DNA from: Clostridium sp. OF03-18AA
GTDB taxonomy: Bacteria; Bacillota; Clostridia; Lachnospirales; Lachnospiraceae
Length of the DNA: 64,000 nt
Direction of reading: 5' to 3'
Assembly (NCBI RefSeq): GCF_003478035.1
Contig: NZ_QUEP01000008.1
Coordinates: 62,001-126,000 of the forward strand
Below are positions 59,742 through 64,000 of the stretch, in pieces (position 1 is the stretch's first letter; each line of letters opens with the position of its first letter). The position numbers and the translations under genes are program-made. A model generated the notes under the pieces. That model was not told the DNA's origin. It did no database searches and was given only the letters and a program-made list of their open reading frames with translations.

Positions 59742-60317
59742 CTATCCCGCCCGGCGTTGCAGTCGTTTCACCATCTGCATAGCCCGCAAAAGCGGAATTG
59801 TTTTCCGGCAGACGGTCTTTCCGCTTTTCTGTTCCAGAAATTCGCGGAACGCAGTGACTTCCTTTTCATCGCCGAGCTCTTCTTTCGGGATCATGTATCC
59901 CCCGTAAGAATCGCGGAACAGGTAAAAGAATCGCTGATCTTCTCCGAGTTTATCGAAATCAGTATACCTCAGGGAAACTTCTTTTTTACCGGCAGGAAGA
60001 ACATAAATTTCAATATGATCATCAGAGAATTCATAGCGGGATGACGGAAACGGCATCCCGCTATTTTTGATCTGTTCCGCAAGCCTGTGTGCCGTGTGGT
60101 TCGCGGAGCTGTAGGTGCTGGTTGTCAGATAGCAGCCGTAGGCGGCCAGCAGGATGCCCCACCACTGGGTGAAATTCACGATCCCGGCGGCGATGAGCAG
60201 AATGCTCAGGATCGTCCGTGTGATCCGGTTGGAGGAGCAGAAGAGATCGTACTGCATCCTGGAGAGTGCTTCAAAGGTTTTTTCGTCGTGCTGCATCTTA
60301 ATCGTATAGCGAATCAT
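59742..60317 (-). CDS. YcxB-like membrane protein
   Basis: 191 residues: a short N-terminal part (MIRYTIKMQHDEKTFEALS), two adjacent membrane helices (~33-52 and ~53-72, SILLIAAGIVNFTQWWGILLAAYG), then a hydrophilic domain with the YcxB-type strand pattern (SSRYEFSDDHIEIYVLPAGKKEVSLRYTDFDKL in part; FFYLFRDSYGGYMIPKEEL) and a basic tail. Function unknown in all relatives. SD GAGGAC before the ATG at 60315-60317. Convergent with the corrin operon (23-bp gap), divergent from the TRAP genes. Confidence 0.82.
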   Translation of the reverse strand: MIRYTIKMQHDEKTFEALSRMQYDLFCSSNRITRTILSILLIAAGIVNFTQWWGILLAAYGCYLTTSTYSSANHTAHRLAEQIKNSGMPFPSSRYEFSDDHIEIYVLPAGKKEVSLRYTDFDKLGEDQRFFYLFRDSYGGYMIPKEELGDEKEVTAFREFLEQKSGKTVCRKTIPLLRAMQMVKRLQRRAG

Positions 60318-60351
60318 AAGAATTGTCCTCGTATCCTATAGTAGTAGTTTT

Positions 60352-60392
60352 TATACTGCTTTCAGTATACCTTCCCTGCCTTTTTTTTACAA
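60352..60392 (-). promoter_or_regulatory. Promoter and palindrome of the YcxB-like gene
   Basis: On the minus strand: TTGTAA (60387-60392), 17 bp, TATACT (60364-60369). The -10 and start region form the palindrome TATACTG-CTTT-CAGTATA (60352-60369), a candidate operator. The promoter is back-to-back with the TRAP promoter at 60400, -35 boxes 7 bp apart. Confidence 0.6.
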
Positions 60393-60399
60393 CCGTGAA

Positions 60400-60428
60400 T
60401 TGACGGATTTATGCATAAAGAATATGTA
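60400..60428 (+). promoter_or_regulatory. Distal promoter of the TRAP operon
   Basis: TTGACG (60400-60405), 17 bp, TATGTA (60423-60428). Good -35, poor -10. It would give a ~290-nt leader. Confidence 0.5.
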
Positions 60429-60506
60429 AGATGGAAGATACGATAAGAAACTTGCACAAAAATCAAACACAATCACAAAAAAAATATATAATTTCGACAA
60501 AACATC

Positions 60507-60535
60507 TTGCGGTTTTGTAAAATAAGTGCTAATAT
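60507..60535 (+). promoter_or_regulatory. Proximal promoter of the TRAP operon
   Basis: TTGCGG (60507-60512), 17 bp, TAATAT (60530-60535), leaving a ~185-nt leader with an AT-rich stem (AGAAAATAG/CTATTTTTCT, about 60593-60648) and a GC stem (CCGGCC/GGCCGG, about 60686-60700) near the SD. No catabolite (cre) site is evident. Confidence 0.55.
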
Positions 60536-60725
60536 TATGTAAAAGATAAATAAAGACCCGATAGCAGAGAGTTAAGAGATGCGCCGCGGATAGAAAATAG
60601 TTTTTTATAACTGTTTATTTGCGTTGGCGCTATTTTTCTGCTCAAAAAAGGGCTTTATGGAAAGGGAGCAGGAACTTGTTAATGTACCGGCCGGGGGCCG
60701 GGAGGTTCGAAAAGGAGAAAAGAGA

Positions 60726-61811
60726 ATGAAAAAAGTATTATCAGTAGTACTCGCAGCAACAATGGTGATGAGCCTGGCAGCCTGTGGAGGCGGAAACAGC
60801 GCAAAGACAGATACCAAGGCAGCAGACGCAGGATCAGGATCTGAGGCAGCAGCCAGCGCCGATGCGGCAGATGATTTCCAGATCACGATCAAATTTTCCA
60901 ACGTATTCCAGCCGGCAGAGTGGAACTACAAAGCCAGCGAATATCTGGCAGATCTCGTAAAAGAGAAGACCGAAGGCCATATCATCCTGGAATACTACGG
61001 ACAGAACCAGCTCGACTGCTACGCAGAGTCTGTAGCACAGGCACATAACGGTGCTGTATGGATGGGCCTTGAGGAGCCGTCCTACTTTGCAGACTATATC
61101 GGCGACTACAACGTATTAGTAGGACCGATGCTTTATAAGAACAATGCGGAATACAACGCAGTGATGGATTCCGACATCGTAAAAGACCTGAATGCAAAAC
61201 TGGCAAGCGACTATAACATCCACGTTCTTGATACCCATTATTCCTTTGGATTCAGAAGTGTATGTACGAATAAGGTTGTTACAAAACCGGCAGATCTGAA
61301 TGGTCTGATCATGCGTTCCACAGAATCTCCGTTATTCGTAAAGACGATCACCTGCCTCGGTGCAACCCCGTCCGCAATGAGTTTTACGGAGTGCTTATCC
61401 GCAATGTCCAGCGGTGTTGTAGATGGTTTCGAAGGTTCCGTCTCCACGCTGAAAGATACAGGTGCTTATGAGTACACCAAGAAAGTTGCAAACACCAACC
61501 ACTTTATCGCAACCCGCTGGTTGTTCATGGCAGAAGATGTTTACCAGTCCATCCCGGAAAAATGGAGAAACATCCTCGACGAGTGCTGTGTAGAAGCTGG
61601 TAAGTGGGAACAGGAAAATGCAGAGAACGACGAAGCTTCCATGATCGAATTCCTGAAGGAAAAAGGCGTTGAGTGGAACGATGTCGACGTAGACGCATTT
61701 ACAGAGGCATGTGCTCCGGTTTACGACTGGATCGTAGAAGAGTACGGCGCAGACCCGGATCTCCACCAGAAACTGGTTGATTTCCTGAATGACTACCGCG
61801 CAAAAAACTAA
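60726..61811 (+). CDS. dctP: TRAP transporter substrate-binding lipoprotein (DctP family)
   Basis: Starts at the ATG at 60726 (SD AAAGGAGAAA), 361 residues. Lipoprotein signal with lipobox SLAAC (Cys20), a Gly/Ala/Asp linker to ~52, then the DctP fold: IKFSNVFQPAEWNYKASEYL, GHIILEYYGQNQLD, RSVCTNKVVTKPADLNGLIMR, and TECLSAMSSGVVDGFEGSVS. The Arg that binds the ligand carboxylate is expected in the GLIMRST region (~193-199). The ligand is probably an organic acid but not predictable; no catabolic genes are linked within the window. Confidence 0.94.
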   Translation: MKKVLSVVLAATMVMSLAACGGGNSAKTDTKAADAGSGSEAAASADAADDFQITIKFSNVFQPAEWNYKASEYLADLVKEKTEGHIILEYYGQNQLDCYAESVAQAHNGAVWMGLEEPSYFADYIGDYNVLVGPMLYKNNAEYNAVMDSDIVKDLNAKLASDYNIHVLDTHYSFGFRSVCTNKVVTKPADLNGLIMRSTESPLFVKTITCLGATPSAMSFTECLSAMSSGVVDGFEGSVSTLKDTGAYEYTKKVANTNHFIATRWLFMAEDVYQSIPEKWRNILDECCVEAGKWEQENAENDEASMIEFLKEKGVEWNDVDVDAFTEACAPVYDWIVEEYGADPDLHQKLVDFLNDYRAKN

Positions 61812-61839
61812 CGGATCATCCATAAAACACATGGGACCG

Positions 61840-61864
61840 GCGGCTGCTCTTTCCGGGCAGCCGC
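61840..61864 (+). promoter_or_regulatory. Intercistronic stem-loop between dctP and dctQ
   Basis: GCGGCTGC/GCAGCCGC (61840-61847, 61857-61864) with a 9-nt loop and no U tract. It probably protects the dctP 3' end so that the binding protein is made in excess over the permeases, as in other binding-protein operons. Confidence 0.6.
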
Positions 61865-61912
61865 TGATGAATTAAGATCGTGACTATTATGATGAATGCA
61901 TGAGGATAGATT

Positions 61913-62413
61913 ATGGAGAAGAAAAAAATTACACTGGGGTCGGTGCTGGTAAATCTGGATGCGATCATTACCTGCGTGACACTGACACTCTGTACCATCG
62001 TTGTAAATGTAAACGTCCTTATGCGCTACTTTCTGAAAAGACCGCTTTACTGGTCGGAGGAAGTCGCTACGGGGCTCTTCGTCTGGACTGTCTTTATTGG
62101 AAGCGCATATGCGTACCGCAAGCATGCACATCTGGGCGTTGATATCCTGATCAACATTCTTCCGGAGAAGATCAGAAAAGTCGTTAAGGTGCTCATGGAT
62201 CTCCTGGAGCTCGTAACACTCGTCATGCTGACGAGGACAAGTGTCCAGTATGTCATGAACACAATGGATAAACTTACAAATACGCTTCGTGTACCAAGCT
62301 GGTATATCTCCAGCGCAGTTCCGATCGGATTTGGTCTTTCCCTGATCTTCTGCATTTATTTTCTGTTGAAAGACCTGATCAGGGTATTTAAAAAGGGAGG
62401 AGGAGATGAATAA
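61913..62413 (+). CDS. dctQ: TRAP transporter small permease (DctQ family)
   Basis: 166 residues with four membrane helices (~18-38, ~52-70, ~90-110, ~130-150). The family pattern is seen in NVNVLMRYFLKRPLYWSEEVATGLFVWTVFIG. It couples the binding protein and DctM in the Na+-driven complex. Its stop overlaps the dctM ATG by one base (TAATG). Confidence 0.93.
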   Translation: MEKKKITLGSVLVNLDAIITCVTLTLCTIVVNVNVLMRYFLKRPLYWSEEVATGLFVWTVFIGSAYAYRKHAHLGVDILINILPEKIRKVVKVLMDLLELVTLVMLTRTSVQYVMNTMDKLTNTLRVPSWYISSAVPIGFGLSLIFCIYFLLKDLIRVFKKGGGDE

Positions 62414-63723
62414 TGGGACTCGAATTAATTGAACTCGTTCCGATCTTTATGGTATTTATTCTCTATTTCCTGGGAATGCCGATCGTGTATGCGCTGTTCG
62501 GATCGACCTTTTTCTATTTCACGTTTATCGACACGACGAGTAAGAACTGGCTGATCTTACAGAAGGTCATGACTTCCACACAGTCGTTCTCGATGCTTGC
62601 GATCCCGTTCTTCGTCATGGCCGGTTCCGTCATGAACTACGGCGGCATCAGCGACAAGATGATGGATTTCGCGGAGGTCCTGACCGGACACATGAAAGGT
62701 GGTCTGGCACAGGTCAATGTTGTGCTCAGCATGTTGATGGGCGGATGCTCCGGTTCTGCGAACGCAGACTGTGCGATGCAGTCCAAGATGCTCGTTCCGG
62801 AGATGGAAAAGAGAGGATATTCCAAGGCATTCTCAGCAGCGATCACGGCAGCTTCATCGGCAGCCACTCCGGTTATCCCGCCGGGAGTCAATCTGATCGT
62901 GTTTACCCTGATTGCGCAGATCTCCCTTGGCCGTACCTTTGCAGCCGGATATATTCCGGGTATCATGATGGCGATCTCCATGATGATCGTGGTTTCTATC
63001 ATCGCACATAAGAGAAATTACCCGACGACCCGTGAAAAATTCCCGTCTCTGAAAGAAATCGTAAAACAGGGAATTACCTCCTTCTGGGGACTGTTTTTCC
63101 CGTTTGGCATTATTCTCGGAATGCGTTTCGGAATGTTCACACCTTCCGAGGGCGGTGCAGTAGCCGTTCTTTACTGTATCATTATCGGACGGTTCGTCTA
63201 TAAGAAACTGTCCGTAAAAGAACATCTGATCCCGATCCTGCTTGACAGTATCGCCGGAACCTCCAGCGTTGTCCTGATCATGGTTGCAGCCAATGTATTC
63301 GGCTACTATATGACCTGGATCAACCTGCCGAGAGTCGTAGCATCCGCAATGTTAAGTCTGACGACGAACAAATGGCTGTTCCTCTTAGCGTGCAACGTGA
63401 TCCTTCTGATCATGGGTATGTTCCTGGAAGGCGGTGCAGCGTTAATGATCATCACACCGCTCCTTCTTCCGGTTGCGAGACAGCTTGGAATCAACGATTA
63501 CCATTTCGGCCTTGTCGCTATTGTAAATATCATGATCGGTGGTATCACACCTCCATTCGGATCCATGATGTTTACGACCTGTGGTATTACGGGCTGCCCG
63601 ATCAGTGAATTCCTGAAGGAAGTATGGCCGTTCATCCTTTCCCTCCTGATCGTTCTTCTGATCCTGACATTCTGCCCGTTCCTGATCACCTGCGTACCGG
63701 ATCTCCTTTACGGTGCGGCATAA
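62413..63723 (+). CDS. dctM: TRAP transporter large permease (DctM family)
   Basis: 436 residues with about 12 hydrophobic segments; the transport channel using a Na+ gradient. Family motifs: MLAIPFFVMAGSVMNYGGIS (~62), MLMGGCSGSANADCAMQSKMLVPEM (in part, ~106), TAASSAATPVIPPGVNLI (~143), FTPSEGGAVAVLYC and IGGITPPFGSMMF (~377), the latter two hairpin-tip signatures. Full length. Coupled to dctQ by a 1-bp overlap. Confidence 0.95.
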   Translation: MGLELIELVPIFMVFILYFLGMPIVYALFGSTFFYFTFIDTTSKNWLILQKVMTSTQSFSMLAIPFFVMAGSVMNYGGISDKMMDFAEVLTGHMKGGLAQVNVVLSMLMGGCSGSANADCAMQSKMLVPEMEKRGYSKAFSAAITAASSAATPVIPPGVNLIVFTLIAQISLGRTFAAGYIPGIMMAISMMIVVSIIAHKRNYPTTREKFPSLKEIVKQGITSFWGLFFPFGIILGMRFGMFTPSEGGAVAVLYCIIIGRFVYKKLSVKEHLIPILLDSIAGTSSVVLIMVAANVFGYYMTWINLPRVVASAMLSLTTNKWLFLLACNVILLIMGMFLEGGAALMIITPLLLPVARQLGINDYHFGLVAIVNIMIGGITPPFGSMMFTTCGITGCPISEFLKEVWPFILSLLIVLLILTFCPFLITCVPDLLYGAA

Positions 63724-63918
63724 GAGGATCTGTCACAGAACATATGGACCATCATGGAACCAGATGAAAAATAGATAAAACCGGATAAGATGAGCCTGTG
63801 AGAAGAAGAGTAGAAAGGCAGTCGTAGCGATACGGAGGCATTCTGCTCTTTTCTGTTACAGAAAAAACAAAAACTGCACATCCGCTTGTCTTATCCCGGG
63901 ATTCGGGAGGCGATAGCA

Positions 63919-64000
63919 ATGGCAGTTTGGAAATGGATCGTGGGTACGGCAGCCACCTGGACACTGGCCGGAATCTGGATCCGCCTGTTGTTTTCACTGG
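63919..64000 (+). CDS. Start of a truncated gene, probable membrane protein
   Basis: ATG at 63919 with GGGAGG (63905-63910) 8 nt upstream; 27 codons run to the window end (MAVWKWIVGTAATWTLAGIW). The hydrophobic start suggests a signal anchor or membrane helix. The opposite-strand frame over 63752-63997 lacks a ribosome site. Between dctM and this gene is an imperfect hairpin with a pyrimidine-rich arm (AGAAGAG... with CTGCTCTTTTCT, about 63801-63857), probably the dctM terminator. Confidence 0.6.
   Translation, partial: MAVWKWIVGTAATWTLAGIWIRLLFSL

Noticed and set aside
60624-60725. Longer dctP reading frame
   Set aside because: The lipoprotein signal and the SD AAAGGAGAAA fix the start at 60726.
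63752-63997. Minus-strand 81-codon frame at the window end
   Set aside because: No ribosome site; a plus-strand gene with a good SD starts inside it at 63919.

Overview
The window looks like the chromosome of an anaerobic, probably gut-associated Firmicute of the Lachnospiraceae / Clostridium cluster XIVa type. The evidence is a pyruvate:ferredoxin oxidoreductase in place of pyruvate dehydrogenase, formate-tetrahydrofolate ligase, meso-DAP type MurE, exported proteins with clostridial cell-wall-binding repeats, an anaerobic (CbiD/CbiF/CbiH type) corrin pathway, strong AGGAGG-type ribosome sites, and the Bacillota gene order priA-def-fmt-rsmB-rlmN-prpC-prkC-rsgA-rpe-thiN. I see no rRNA, tRNA, CRISPR array, phage or insertion sequence; the region is mostly core chromosome with short accessory patches.

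Layout: 1-4.3 kb is a surface/accessory patch: the end of an anchored stalk protein, two related exported cell-wall-binding proteins, an uncharacterised two-gene unit, a hairpin-rich repeat and a Cys/Gly-rich mini-protein. 4.6-9.7 kb: AlaX-type tRNA editing protein, an HPr-like small protein, precorrin-2 dehydrogenase, a PHP phosphoesterase and a VanW-family membrane protein. 10-18.8 kb: PFOR, a GntR/ABC transporter operon and a DUF368 polyprenyl-phosphate transporter. 18.8-29.7 kb: zinc-ribbon protein, MetY, cardiolipin synthase, a PsiE-like membrane protein, an SH3b-NlpC/P60 hydrolase behind a probable attenuator, a TepA/ClpP-like protease and FtsK/SpoIIIE. 29.8-46.9 kb: fhs, murE, murF and the long priA-to-thiN cluster covering replication restart, N-terminal formyl-Met processing, rRNA modification, Ser/Thr phospho-signalling and ribosome assembly. 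47.2-50.3 kb: an ECF S-component beside pyridoxamine kinase, then serS. 50.5-59.7 kb: a phospholipase C-like protein followed by a compact tetrapyrrole/corrin operon (cbiL, hemC-cobA-hemD fusion, cbiD, cbiF, cbiH, cbiJ-cbiE-cbiT fusion). 60-63.7 kb: a YcxB-like protein divergent from a DctPQM TRAP transporter.

How the genes work together: the corrin operon carries hydroxymethylbilane to cobalt-precorrin-8 steps on few, fused polypeptides; cbiG and cbiC are not in the window, and the precorrin-2 dehydrogenase lies about 45 kb away. MurE/MurF, DUF368, VanW, NlpC/P60, PrkC/PrpC and FtsK form a broad envelope-growth and division theme.

The less ordinary material is in the non-coding DNA: (i) a GC-rich RNA-like element at 23414-23485 with mutually exclusive stems ending in an intrinsic terminator ahead of the NlpC/P60 gene; (ii) a repeat at 2532-2685 whose hairpin loop is complementary to an upstream segment, with a diverged second copy after rpe; (iii) a palindrome, TTATCT-N5-AGATAA, placed just upstream of three unrelated genes; and (iv) a terminator whose descending arm contains the Shine-Dalgarno of the next gene. 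All functional statements are read from sequence; none has been checked by a database search.
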